Positions 1 to 5,458 of a DNA stretch of 10,130 bases are shown here, piece after piece. Each line of letters begins with the position of its first letter. Position 1 is the first letter of the stretch. The notes beneath the pieces were generated by a model. That model was given only the letters and a program-made list of their open reading frames with translations. It had not been told where the DNA came from and did not search any database. Both the position numbers and the translations under genes were made by a program. Source of the stretch: an uncultured Clostridia bacterium (GTDB lineage Bacteria > Bacillota > Clostridia > Oscillospirales > UBA644); the NCBI GenBank assembly GCA_904502105.1, contig CAJGDF010000042.1, positions 1 to 10,130 of the forward strand, written 5' to 3'.

Positions 1-9
1 CCCTTTTGA

Positions 10-32
10 CTGAGAATGCTCTCAGCTTTTCT
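10..32 (+). terminator. Possible terminator of an upstream gene
   Basis: CTGAGA (10-15) and TCTCAG (20-25) form a perfect 6-bp stem with an ATGC loop, followed by CTTTTCTT. This fits a weak Rho-independent terminator for a plus-strand gene left of the window. The T-run is interrupted and the upstream gene cannot be seen, so the call is tentative. Confidence 0.4.
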
Positions 33-298
33 TGCATATGTTTGCGATTTTACAACTATGCACTTATATTTTTTCATTTTTTATATTAAATTTCCTTTCA
101 AAAACATTAATTGTATTAATATATTTTATTCAAACAGTCATCAAATTGACAAATTCTAAAATTTTTTTGTTTTGTAACGAAAAATTTCATAATTTTCTAT
201 TGCATTTTTGCGAACAATATGATAATATAGTTATATAAAATCAAGATATGCGAAATATCGGCATAATTGAGAAAAAGTATGAAATCATAACGTTTTAC
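33..298. other. AT-rich intergenic region before the NfeD/SPFH cluster
   Basis: No convincing gene lies here. A 68-codon frame at 32-238 is low-complexity Phe/Ile/Leu-rich sequence without a ribosome binding site. The promoter of the downstream cluster should be in this stretch, but no clear -35/-10 pair is visible: GATAAT at 221-226 and TATAAA at 234-239 are the best -10 candidates and neither has a good -35. A perfect TTGACA at 146-151 has no matching -10. A small imperfect hairpin (TATGC 247-251 with GCATA 261-265) would lie in the leader. Confidence 0.4.
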
Positions 299-310
299 GG
301 AGGTGTTCAG

Positions 311-766
311 ATGAATGTAATAGCCAATCTTTTTGATATGACATTTTTTTGGCTTATACTGCTTTTTGTTTTTGTCATAATTGAGGCATTAACAGTTCAT
401 ATTGTATCTATATGGTTTGCACTCGGCTCATTATGTTCTATAATTGCATCAGCATTGGGTGCGCCTGCATGGGCTCAGGCTGCAATATTTGCGGCAGTAT
501 CGGCAGCGGCAATCATTGTGACAAGACCGCTTGTAAAAAAGTTCATATTACCTAAGAATACACCAACAAACTTTGAACAGATCATCGGTCAGACCGCTGT
601 TGTCTGCGAAGAAATAAACAATACCGAGGCAACCGGTGCAATTAAAATAAACGGACTCGAATGGTCGGCAAGAAGTGATGACGGAAATAACATTCCCTGC
701 GGAGACAAAGTAACCGTTGTCAAGATCGAGGGTGTTAAAGCAATTGTTTCGCAAACGCAACAGTAA
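311..766 (+). CDS. NfeD-like short membrane protein (NfeD1b type)
   Basis: A 151-residue protein with three predicted membrane segments (about residues 10-29, 34-50 and 55-71), then a soluble C-terminal OB-fold of the NfeD family (about 92-148, beginning with IIGQTAVV and including an INGLEW-type strand). It lacks the N-terminal ClpP-like serine protease domain of long NfeD proteins, so it is the short form, which is usually encoded next to a stomatin-like SPFH gene, as here. The known family role is a membrane partner of the SPFH protein in organised membrane domains; partnership here is inferred from adjacency. The start at 311 is preferred over an in-frame ATG at 248 because GGAGG (299-303) sits 7 nt before 311 and the extra 21 residues look non-coding. 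Confidence 0.88.
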   Translation: MNVIANLFDMTFFWLILLFVFVIIEALTVHIVSIWFALGSLCSIIASALGAPAWAQAAIFAAVSAAAIIVTRPLVKKFILPKNTPTNFEQIIGQTAVVCEEINNTEATGAIKINGLEWSARSDDGNNIPCGDKVTVVKIEGVKAIVSQTQQ

Positions 767-794
767 AACATAAAATTTATCAGCAAAATATTTA

Positions 795-829
795 AAGAAA
801 GGACCGTATCAACGGTAAAGGTTAACATT
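795..829 (+). promoter_or_regulatory. 10-mer plus hairpin element before the SPFH gene
   Basis: AAGAAAGGAC (795-804) is followed by a hairpin with stem ACCGT (803-807) and ACGGT (812-816), loop ATCA. The 10-mer is identical to one at 1801-1810 before the next gene. It contains an SD-like AAAGGA, but that lies 27 nt from the ATG at 830. A second, weaker SD (AAAGG, 817-821) lies after the hairpin at a normal distance. The function is inferred only: displaced SD, translational control, or an RNA-processing site. Confidence 0.4.
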
Positions 830-1780
830 ATGCCTATCACTAATCCCGGAATCGCAGCAATAGGCGCGATAGTAGTACTTTTCTTCATTATTATAGTATG
901 TAACATTAAAATCATTTCACAAGCTCAGGCTGCAGTTGTTGAACGCCTTGGAGCATACGTTAAAACATGGCAGACCGGTTTACACATAAAGATACCCTTC
1001 ATTGAAAGAGTTGCAAAAACCGTATCTCTCAAAGAGCAGGTAGTTGACTTTGCACCGCAGCCCGTTATAACAAAAGATAACGTAACGATGCAGATAGATA
1101 CAGTCGTTTATTTTCAGATAACAGACCCGAAGCTTTACGCATACGGAGTTGACAACCCGATGTCTGCGATCGAAAATCTTACAGCAACAACATTACGTAA
1201 TATAATCGGTGATCTTGAGCTTGACGCAACCCTTACATCAAGAGATCTTATAAACACAAAAATGAGATCCATTCTCGATATCGCAACAGACCCCTGGGGA
1301 ATAAAAGTAAACCGAGTTGAGCTGAAAAATATCATTCCGCCCAAAGAGATCAGGGATGCGATGGAAAAACAGATGAAAGCAGAACGTGAAAGACGTGAAG
1401 CTATACTCAGAGCAGAGGGCGATAAAAAGAGTGCGATCCTTGTAGCAGAAGGTCAGAAAGAAAGCGTTATTCTTACTGCTGAAGCTGAAAAACAGGCTGC
1501 TATCCTCGCTGCAGAAGCTGAAAAAGAAGTTAAGATCAGAGAAGCCGAAGGTGAAGCAGAAGCTATTCTTCAGGTACAGAAGGCTATAGCCGAAGGTATC
1601 AAGCTCATAAACGAAGCAAATCCGTCCGAATCCGTCATTGCAATAAAATCTCTTGAAGCGTTTAAAGCTGCAGCTGACGGTAAAGCAACAAAGATAATTA
1701 TCCCCTCGCAAATCCAGTCTCTCGCAGGCCTTGCAACAACCTTAAAGGAACTCTCTGTAACAGATACGGAAACGAAGTAG
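830..1780 (+). CDS. SPFH/stomatin-like membrane protein (paraslipin/QmcA type)
   Basis: A 316-residue protein with an N-terminal membrane anchor (about 9-27), an SPFH (band 7) domain (about 30-185; typical segments GAYVKTWQTGLHIKIPF and NVTMQIDTVVYFQITDP), and a long Ala/Glu-rich coiled coil. Residues 189-243 form about five 11-residue repeats of the type EAILRAEGDKK, a stomatin-family feature that supports oligomeric ring or cage assembly. The length is normal for bacterial QmcA-like proteins. The start is ATG 830; no alternative start codon lies in frame between it and the upstream SD-like 10-mer. It follows the NfeD gene by 63 nt in the usual NfeD-SPFH order, suggesting a membrane complex. 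Substrate and physiological role cannot be read from the sequence. Confidence 0.92.
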   Translation: MPITNPGIAAIGAIVVLFFIIIVCNIKIISQAQAAVVERLGAYVKTWQTGLHIKIPFIERVAKTVSLKEQVVDFAPQPVITKDNVTMQIDTVVYFQITDPKLYAYGVDNPMSAIENLTATTLRNIIGDLELDATLTSRDLINTKMRSILDIATDPWGIKVNRVELKNIIPPKEIRDAMEKQMKAERERREAILRAEGDKKSAILVAEGQKESVILTAEAEKQAAILAAEAEKEVKIREAEGEAEAILQVQKAIAEGIKLINEANPSESVIAIKSLEAFKAAADGKATKIIIPSQIQSLAGLATTLKELSVTDTETK

Positions 1781-1800
1781 AAAAGCAATGAAAAATCCAT

Positions 1801-1844
1801 AAGAAAGGACGCTTTCGACAGATCGAAAGCCATAGTAAAAAGAA
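1801..1844 (+). promoter_or_regulatory. 10-mer plus hairpin element before the double-HTH gene
   Basis: AAGAAAGGAC (1801-1810) is followed directly by a perfect 8-bp hairpin, GCTTTCGA (1811-1818) with TCGAAAGC (1823-1830), loop CAGA. The next start codon is 14 nt after the hairpin. No T-run follows, so it is not a terminator. The only good SD match lies on the 5' side of the hairpin, about 35 nt from the ATG. Folding would bring it to about 15 nt. This is the second copy of the arrangement seen at 795-829. Confidence 0.45.
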
Positions 1845-2438
1845 ATGGCTCAGAAAAAGTATACAACGGAATATAAACTATCTATCGTTGACAGGGTAGA
1901 AAAAGGCGAATCCCGAAATTCAATTTCGAAAAAAACAGGTCTGTCAGCCCTGACAATAAAAAGTTGGGCAGAGAAAAAGGAACAGTTGATCGAATCTCTT
2001 TTTGAAGAAGCGAAAAACAGAAAAAAATCCAAAAGAAAAAAGCGCTACGGAGAAAAGATCAAGAATATCGTTGTAGGAAGAATTGAAAAAGGCGAAAGCA
2101 TATATAAAGTAAGTAAAGAACTTAACATACCGTATTTAACAATAAAAAATTGGGTGCTTGTTACTCAAAATGAACGTGAGCCTAAAATCGACATTAAAAT
2201 TCCGGACAGCAACGAAGTAATAATTTCCGAAGAAGAAAAAATCGAGCTTATCTCCATTATGGAAGAAAATGCAAGAAACGAATCCCCCGAAGATTCAATG
2301 TTCAGACATATTGAAAAGCAGAACGAGGAAATTTCAGCGTTGAAGAAACAGATCGCAGATCTTGAAGAGGAAATCGTAATGCTGAAGAAAGCGGCTATCG
2401 CTCTTGCAAAACAAATTCCCACCCCCGCTGATGAATAA
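1845..2438 (+). CDS. Double-HTH, coiled-coil protein resembling IS3-family OrfA
   Basis: A 197-residue hydrophilic protein. Residues 5-41 and 68-104 are two copies of one helix-turn-helix unit: both share Y...K...V..R.EKGES...SK.....LTIK.W, about 16 identities over 37 positions. A basic linker (58-67, KNRKKSKRKK) joins them. An acidic region (about 125-150) follows, then a heptad coiled coil (about 156-183) with the LEEEIVMLKKAAIALAKQ ending, which strongly recalls the leucine-zipper tail of IS3-family OrfA proteins. No OrfB integrase frame follows, and no IS ends were found. It is in line with the NfeD-SPFH genes (64-nt gap) and ends in a strong terminator, so it probably belongs to the same transcription unit. 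Likely a DNA-binding protein derived from or related to a transposase subunit; the target is unknown. The start at 1845 lacks a good adjacent SD. Confidence 0.7.
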   Translation: MAQKKYTTEYKLSIVDRVEKGESRNSISKKTGLSALTIKSWAEKKEQLIESLFEEAKNRKKSKRKKRYGEKIKNIVVGRIEKGESIYKVSKELNIPYLTIKNWVLVTQNEREPKIDIKIPDSNEVIISEEEKIELISIMEENARNESPEDSMFRHIEKQNEEISALKKQIADLEEEIVMLKKAAIALAKQIPTPADE

Positions 2439-2451
2439 AAAAACAAATTTT

Positions 2452-2488
2452 AATGCCTGTAATCTCAATTTACAGGCATTATTTTTTT
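2452..2488 (+). terminator. Strong Rho-independent terminator
   Basis: A perfect 11-bp stem, AATGCCTGTAA (2452-2462) with TTACAGGCATT (2470-2480), has a 7-nt loop and is followed by A and seven Ts (2482-2488). It begins 13 nt after the stop of the double-HTH gene and closes the 311-2438 cluster. Confidence 0.93.
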
Positions 2489-2568
2489 GCTCGTATTTCA
2501 GCTTAAATTCGCATTAAAACTAAAAATATTTGATTTTTACACAGTACAGATAAATATATCTTTGAATA

Positions 2569-2692
2569 TCTCTGTTTTTCTCTTGTTTTTATGATTGAAA
2601 ACAATCTCAATATCACATTTTTTTCAAACATAACAAAGCTCTAATTGTGAATTTTTCAATTTGCGATTTAGTAAAAACGAGAAAAACGGAGA
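2569..2692. repeat. Long imperfect inverted repeat, possible structured RNA
   Basis: Positions 2569-2582 pair with 2679-2692 (14 bp including one G-U). After a 2-nt bulge (TT, 2583-2584), positions 2585-2592 pair with 2671-2678 (8 bp including a terminal U-G). Inside lie two smaller perfect hairpins: GATTG-AAAA-CAATC (2593-2606), directly abutting the long stem, and AATTG/CAATT (2643-2661). The whole could fold as a branched 124-nt element. No clear promoter or T-run was found on either strand, so a MITE-like relic or a DNA-level structure is also possible. Confidence 0.45.
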
Positions 2693-2718
2693 AAATAAGA
2701 GAAAATAAGAGATTGTGA
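2679..2718. repeat. 10-nt periodic GAGAAAATAA repeats
   Basis: Four consecutive 10-nt units begin with GAGA: GAGAAAAACG (2679), GAGAAAATAA (2689), GAGAAAATAA (2699) and GAGATTGTGA (2709). With AAAAA at 2673-2677, A-tracts recur every 9-10 nt, about one helical turn, which is a signature of curved DNA. The block lies about 30-70 bp upstream of the rplM -35 box. Confidence 0.6.
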
Positions 2719-2749
2719 AATCGTAGCAATAAAATTTTCAAATTAGGTA

Positions 2750-2778
2750 TTGACAAAAATGAAAGCATGTGTTATAAT
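2750..2778 (+). promoter_or_regulatory. Consensus sigma-A promoter for rplM-rpsI
   Basis: TTGACA (2750-2755), a 17-bp spacer and TATAAT (2773-2778) match the consensus fully, with an extended -10 TGT at 2770-2772. Transcription should start near 2785, leaving a leader of about 30 nt. That is too short for the structured L13 leader known from some Firmicutes. Confidence 0.95.
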
Positions 2779-2813
2779 CTTCGGGTATTGAATCTCAAAT
2801 GGAGGAAATTATT

Positions 2814-3245
2814 ATGTCCACTTTTATGGCAAACGCTGCTAACATTGAACGTAAATGGTACGTTGTTGACGCAGCTAACAAGCCCTGCGGTCGCGTTGCT
2901 GCAGAAGTTGCTACCCTCTTAAGAGGTAAGCACAAAGCAACCTTTACCCCTCACGTTGACTGTGGCGATTTCGTAATCGTTATCAACGCTGAAAAAACTA
3001 TCTTCACAGGTAAAAAACTCGAACAGAAATTCTACCGTCATCACACCGGTTGGGTTGGTGGTCTTAAAGAAGTTAAATATAAGACCATGATGGAAAAGAA
3101 TCCTGAATTCGTTTTCGAACTCGCTGTTAAGGGTATGATCCCCAACACCGTAATCGGCCGTTCCGCAATGCGCCGTCTTCGCGTATACAAAGGTGCTGAA
3201 CACAAGCATGCAGCTCAGCAGCCCGAAGTATTCAACATTGACTAA
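2814..3245 (+). CDS. rplM: 50S ribosomal protein L13
   Basis: A 143-residue protein, the normal L13 length. Recognisable family segments are RKWYVVDA (13-20), [27 protein letters not shown] (about 26-52), [10 protein letters not shown] (74-83), [12 protein letters not shown] (105-116) and [15 protein letters not shown] (124-138). It is a large-subunit protein that binds 23S rRNA early in assembly. The start at 2814 is chosen over ATG 2799 because the 2799 codon overlaps the SD GGAGG (2801-2805), which is correctly placed for 2814. Codon choice (CTC, CGT, GTT, AAC) is more biased than in neighbouring genes, as expected for high expression. It is followed after 14 nt by rpsI, the conserved bacterial pair. 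Confidence 0.98.
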   Translation: MSTFMANAANIERKWYVVDAANKPCGRVAAEVATLLRGKHKATFTPHVDCGDFVIVINAEKTIFTGKKLEQKFYRHHTGWVGGLKEVKYKTMMEKNPEFVFELAVKGMIPNTVIGRSAMRRLRVYKGAEHKHAAQQPEVFNID

Positions 3246-3259
3246 GGAGGATCGAACTG

Positions 3260-3661
3260 ATGTACGAATCTAAAAGACCGTATTTTTACGGCACAGGCAG
3301 AAAAAAACATTCCGTTGCTCGCGTTCGCGTTTATCAGGGAACCGGCAAAATAACCATTAACGGTAGAGATATCGACGACTACTTTGGTCTCGAAACCCTC
3401 AAGCTCATCGTTCGTCAGCCCCTCGAAACCACCGGTCTCATGGGCAAATACGACATTGAAACCACCGTTGTAGGCGGCGGCGTTTCCGGTCAGGCAGGCG
3501 CTATCCGTCACGGTCTCGCAAGAGCTCTCGTTGTTTCTGACGAAACTCTTAAGTCTGCTCTCAAAAAAGCAGGCCTCCTCACCAGAGACCCCAGAATGAA
3601 AGAAAGAAAGAAACCCGGTCTCAAGGCAGCTCGCCGCGCACCGCAGTTCTCCAAACGATAA
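3260..3661 (+). CDS. rpsI: 30S ribosomal protein S9
   Basis: A 133-residue protein of normal S9 length. Family segments: [15 protein letters not shown] (10-24), GKITINGRD (29-37), [21 protein letters not shown] (about 70-90) and the basic C-terminal tail ending QFSKR. The final arginine in this tail is known to reach the P-site tRNA in the small subunit. AAGGAGG (3244-3250) precedes the ATG by 9 nt and overlaps the rplM stop. It is co-transcribed with rplM from the 2750 promoter and ends at the 3695 terminator. Confidence 0.98.
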   Translation: MYESKRPYFYGTGRKKHSVARVRVYQGTGKITINGRDIDDYFGLETLKLIVRQPLETTGLMGKYDIETTVVGGGVSGQAGAIRHGLARALVVSDETLKSALKKAGLLTRDPRMKERKKPGLKAARRAPQFSKR

Positions 3662-3694
3662 TTTTATTATCCGACAATTTTACTTTCATATACA

Positions 3695-3722
3695 AAAAGC
3701 TCTGCATATGCAGGGCTTTTTT
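3695..3722 (+). terminator. Terminator of rplM-rpsI
   Basis: AAAAGCTCTGC (3695-3705) pairs with GCAGGGCTTTT (3710-3720), with one T-G wobble and an ATAT loop. The T-run extends to 3722. It lies 33 nt past the rpsI stop. Confidence 0.92.
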
Positions 3723-3742
3723 GTTGTTTACAGAATTCCCCA

Positions 3743-3771
3743 TTTACTTTTCAATTACTTTATGATATAAT
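3743..3771 (+). promoter_or_regulatory. Promoter of the GNAT gene
   Basis: TTTACT (3743-3748), a 17-bp spacer and TATAAT (3766-3771), with an extended -10 TGA at 3763-3765. It directly follows the rpsI terminator, so the GNAT gene is an independent unit with a leader of about 40 nt. Confidence 0.82.
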
Positions 3772-3816
3772 AATTGCAGTTAGATAAATTTGAATTTAAC
3801 GAATGGAGCATTTAAA

Positions 3817-4257
3817 ATGAAAATCAGAGTAATGAACATATCCGATTATGAACAGGTTTATCAACTATGGTTGTCCTGTGCAGGAATGGGGTTGAATAAT
3901 TTAGACGATTCAAAAGAAGGAATAGAGAGATTTCTAAACAGAAACCCCGAAACTTGTTTTGTCGCTGAGATAGAACAAACGATAATTGGAGTAATTATTG
4001 CTGGCAACGACGGAAGAAGAGGATATATATACCATACAGCGGTTAATCCTGATTACAGACATCAAGGAATAGCTACCAAACTTGTAAATGAAGCTATGGG
4101 AGCATTAAAAGCATTAGGTATAAATAAGACTGCTTTGGTTGTGTTTTTAAAAAATACCGATGGAAATGCTTTCTGGGAGAAAAACGGTTTTACTTCACGG
4201 GAAGATTTGATTTATAGAAATAAGACAATTACTGAAATGGTAAGAATAGACACATAA
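3817..4257 (+). CDS. GNAT-family N-acetyltransferase
   Basis: A 146-residue single-domain acetyltransferase. The acetyl-CoA-binding motif A is clear: HTAVNPDYRHQGIATKLV (73-90), with the R-x-x-G-x-A pyrophosphate-loop pattern at 81-86. The later strand and loop ALVVFLKNTDGNAFWEKNGF (106-125) match GNAT motif B, where the N and FW-x-x-x-GF residues are typical. It resembles the YpeA-like subgroup. The acceptor substrate (protein, amine or antibiotic) cannot be deduced. ATG 3817 is preferred over an upstream in-frame TTG at 3790 because GGAG (3805-3808) is well placed and homologous proteins start with M-x-I-R. No obvious terminator follows. Confidence 0.88.
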   Translation: MKIRVMNISDYEQVYQLWLSCAGMGLNNLDDSKEGIERFLNRNPETCFVAEIEQTIIGVIIAGNDGRRGYIYHTAVNPDYRHQGIATKLVNEAMGALKALGINKTALVVFLKNTDGNAFWEKNGFTSREDLIYRNKTITEMVRIDT

Positions 4258-4318
4258 ATTCCAATTTATCGGTGAGCAATCAAAAAAAACATTGATATGA
4301 TTTTCGCGTAACCTTTGA

Positions 4319-4328
4319 GTATCGATAC
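4319..4328. repeat. 10-bp perfect palindrome GTATCGATAC
   Basis: A perfect 10-bp palindrome lies between the GNAT gene and the promoter at 4381-4409. It sits inside a larger potential stem: TTGAT (4292-4296) with ATCAA (4355-4359), and TGATTTT (4298-4304) with AAAATCA (4345-4351). No T-run follows, so it is not a normal terminator. An operator or a 3'-UTR structure is possible. Confidence 0.3.
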
Positions 4329-4380
4329 CAAAACCTTAAATGATAAAATCAGAAATCAACAAGAAAATCAAAAATTGTTG

Positions 4381-4409
4381 TTCAATTCAAGCCCCAAATC
4401 GGGTATAAT
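4381..4409 (+). promoter_or_regulatory. Promoter of the two-TM/TetR operon
   Basis: TATAAT (4404-4409) is a perfect -10 box. The -35 at 17-bp spacing is TTCAAT (4381-4386), which is weak. An inverted repeat CAACAA (4357-4362)/TTGTTG (4375-4380) lies immediately upstream and could be an operator. A weak -35 with an adjacent palindrome is compatible with a regulated promoter. Confidence 0.65.
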
Positions 4410-4442
4410 CTACTTGTAAAAAGAAACAAGGAGATCAAAGAA

Positions 4443-4793
4443 ATGAACACAGACAAAATTTACGCAGAATCTATCGCAAAGGACTATGCCCCCAAGGACA
4501 ATTCTAAAATAATTGCTCTTAAAAAATTAGACCAGAAGGCAAAAATGCCTGCAACAGTATTTACTTACACATTCGGAATTATTTCTTCCCTTATAGCGGG
4601 GCTCGGAATGAGCTTGGCGATGCAGGTAATCGGTGGAGGTATTTTCTGGACTGCTATCGGAATAATAATAGGAATTATCGGGTTTACATGCTGCAGCGTA
4701 AACTACCCTATTTACAAAAAGATGCTTGAAAAAGGGAAAGCAAAATACGCATATGAAATTGTTGAACTCGCAAGAGAGATCAGCGAACAGTAA
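4443..4793 (+). CDS. Small two-TM membrane protein upstream of a TetR regulator
   Basis: A 116-residue protein with a charged N-terminus (1-35), two predicted membrane helices (about 37-62 and 66-86) in a Gly-rich hairpin, and a charged C-terminal tail (87-116). Clostridial relatives with a similar MNTDKIYAE.IA.EYAPKD start are, from memory, often labelled dihydropteridine reductase in databases; nothing in this sequence supports that enzyme, since there is no Rossmann fold and too few residues. The function is unknown. AAGGAG (4428-4433) precedes the ATG by 9 nt. It is followed after 20 nt by a TetR-type gene, so it is probably controlled by that regulator and may be its main target. Confidence 0.8.
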   Translation: MNTDKIYAESIAKDYAPKDNSKIIALKKLDQKAKMPATVFTYTFGIISSLIAGLGMSLAMQVIGGGIFWTAIGIIIGIIGFTCCSVNYPIYKKMLEKGKAKYAYEIVELAREISEQ

Positions 4794-4813
4794 GAAAATA
4801 AAGGGTGATCCTT

Positions 4814-5419
4814 TTGAATAAATCAGAAAGCAAATATTTCAACACGGCCGTCAAGATGGACGAAGCACTGATCAATCTGCTTGAAGTGAAATCTTTTGAG
4901 TACATTACAATAAGCGACATCTGCAAGCAGGCAGGGGTGAACCGATCAACATTTTATCTTCACTATGAAAATTTAAATGATTTGCTTGAAGAAACAACGA
5001 GATATTTATTTGACGGCTTTTTGTCGTATTTTTCAGACAACTTAAAATCTATTACTGTTAACATTAATAATTGCGAATTAACCGATCTGAATTTTATTAA
5101 AGAAGATTATCTTTATCCGTATTTAACATATTTCAAGAATAACAGACGTGTATTTTCCACGGTATTGACTCATTCAAAAACATTTGACACGGAAAAAGTA
5201 TTCCAAAAATTATTTCAAAACATTTTTGACCCGATATTAAGCAGATTCCACTACCCTATTGAAGACAGAAAATATGTAATAATGTTCTATCTTAACGGAG
5301 TAAGTGCTATAACATCTGAATGGATAAAAGACAATTGCGAGAAATCCGTTGAAGATGTTGCAACGATCATCAGAGAATGTATACTTGGAAGATACGGCAT
5401 AATTTTCCCAAACCCATAA
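4814..5419 (+). CDS. TetR/AcrR-family transcriptional regulator
   Basis: A 201-residue regulator. The N-terminal DNA-binding domain (about 10-60) has the TetR helix-turn-helix ITISDICKQAGVNRSTFYLHY (31-51). The C-terminal ligand/dimer domain ends with an MFYLNGVSAITSEWI-type helix resembling the TetR_C_8 (DhaS-like) subgroup. The ligand is unknown. A TTG start at 4814 is preferred over GTG 4805: the GTG lies inside GGTGATC (4804-4810), which matches the downstream part of the extended SD (AAGGAGGTGATC) and is spaced only for the TTG. Non-ATG start and offset SD both suggest low translation, as is common for repressors. Autoregulation of the 4443-5419 operon is likely but inferred. Confidence 0.88.
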   Translation: MNKSESKYFNTAVKMDEALINLLEVKSFEYITISDICKQAGVNRSTFYLHYENLNDLLEETTRYLFDGFLSYFSDNLKSITVNINNCELTDLNFIKEDYLYPYLTYFKNNRRVFSTVLTHSKTFDTEKVFQKLFQNIFDPILSRFHYPIEDRKYVIMFYLNGVSAITSEWIKDNCEKSVEDVATIIRECILGRYGIIFPNP

Positions 5420-5424
5420 AAAGC

Positions 5425-5453
5425 AAAAGCAGACATAAATATGTCTGCTTTTT
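5425..5453. terminator. Bidirectional terminator (TetR / aldo-keto reductase)
   Basis: A perfect 12-bp stem, AAAAGCAGACAT (5425-5436) with ATGTCTGCTTTT (5441-5452), loop AAAT. T-runs on both strands suit the convergent genes ending at 5419 (plus) and 5459 (minus). Confidence 0.92.
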
Positions 5454-5458
5454 ATAAT

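Larger units (their letters stand above)
2489..2749. other. Gene-free AT-rich region upstream of rplM
   Basis: No frame here looks coding. The stretch holds a long imperfect inverted repeat (2569-2692), a 10-nt-periodic purine/A-tract block (2671-2718), and an AT-rich segment (2730-2746) directly before the rplM -35 box that could act as an UP element. The last is inference from position and composition. Confidence 0.6.

Noticed and set aside
32..238. 68-codon open frame at the left edge
   Set aside because: Low-complexity Phe/Leu/Ile-rich translation of AT-rich DNA, no ribosome binding site and no recognisable domain.
1238..1711. 157-codon minus-strand frame inside the SPFH gene
   Set aside because: Antisense shadow of the coiled-coil region; its Phe/Ser/Cys-rich translation mirrors the Ala/Glu/Lys repeat.
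803..1844. Small leader peptides translated from the two AAGAAAGGAC sites
   Set aside because: No ATG, GTG or TTG lies at a suitable distance after either SD-like sequence.
1845..2490. Intact IS3-family insertion sequence
   Set aside because: Only an OrfA-like protein is present. No OrfB frame follows, the A-rich run after the stop leads into no frame, and the inverted repeat at 2452-2480 is a terminator, not an IS end.
2679..2718. CRISPR-like array
   Set aside because: The repeats are 10 nt and contiguous with no spacers; they are phased A-tracts.
2779..2813. L13 leader regulatory RNA
   Set aside because: The predicted rplM leader is only about 30 nt and mostly the ribosome binding site, too short for the known structured leader.
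2799..2816. Upstream ATG as rplM start
   Set aside because: ATG 2799 overlaps the SD GGAGG used for the ATG at 2814, and the L13 family pattern fits the later start.
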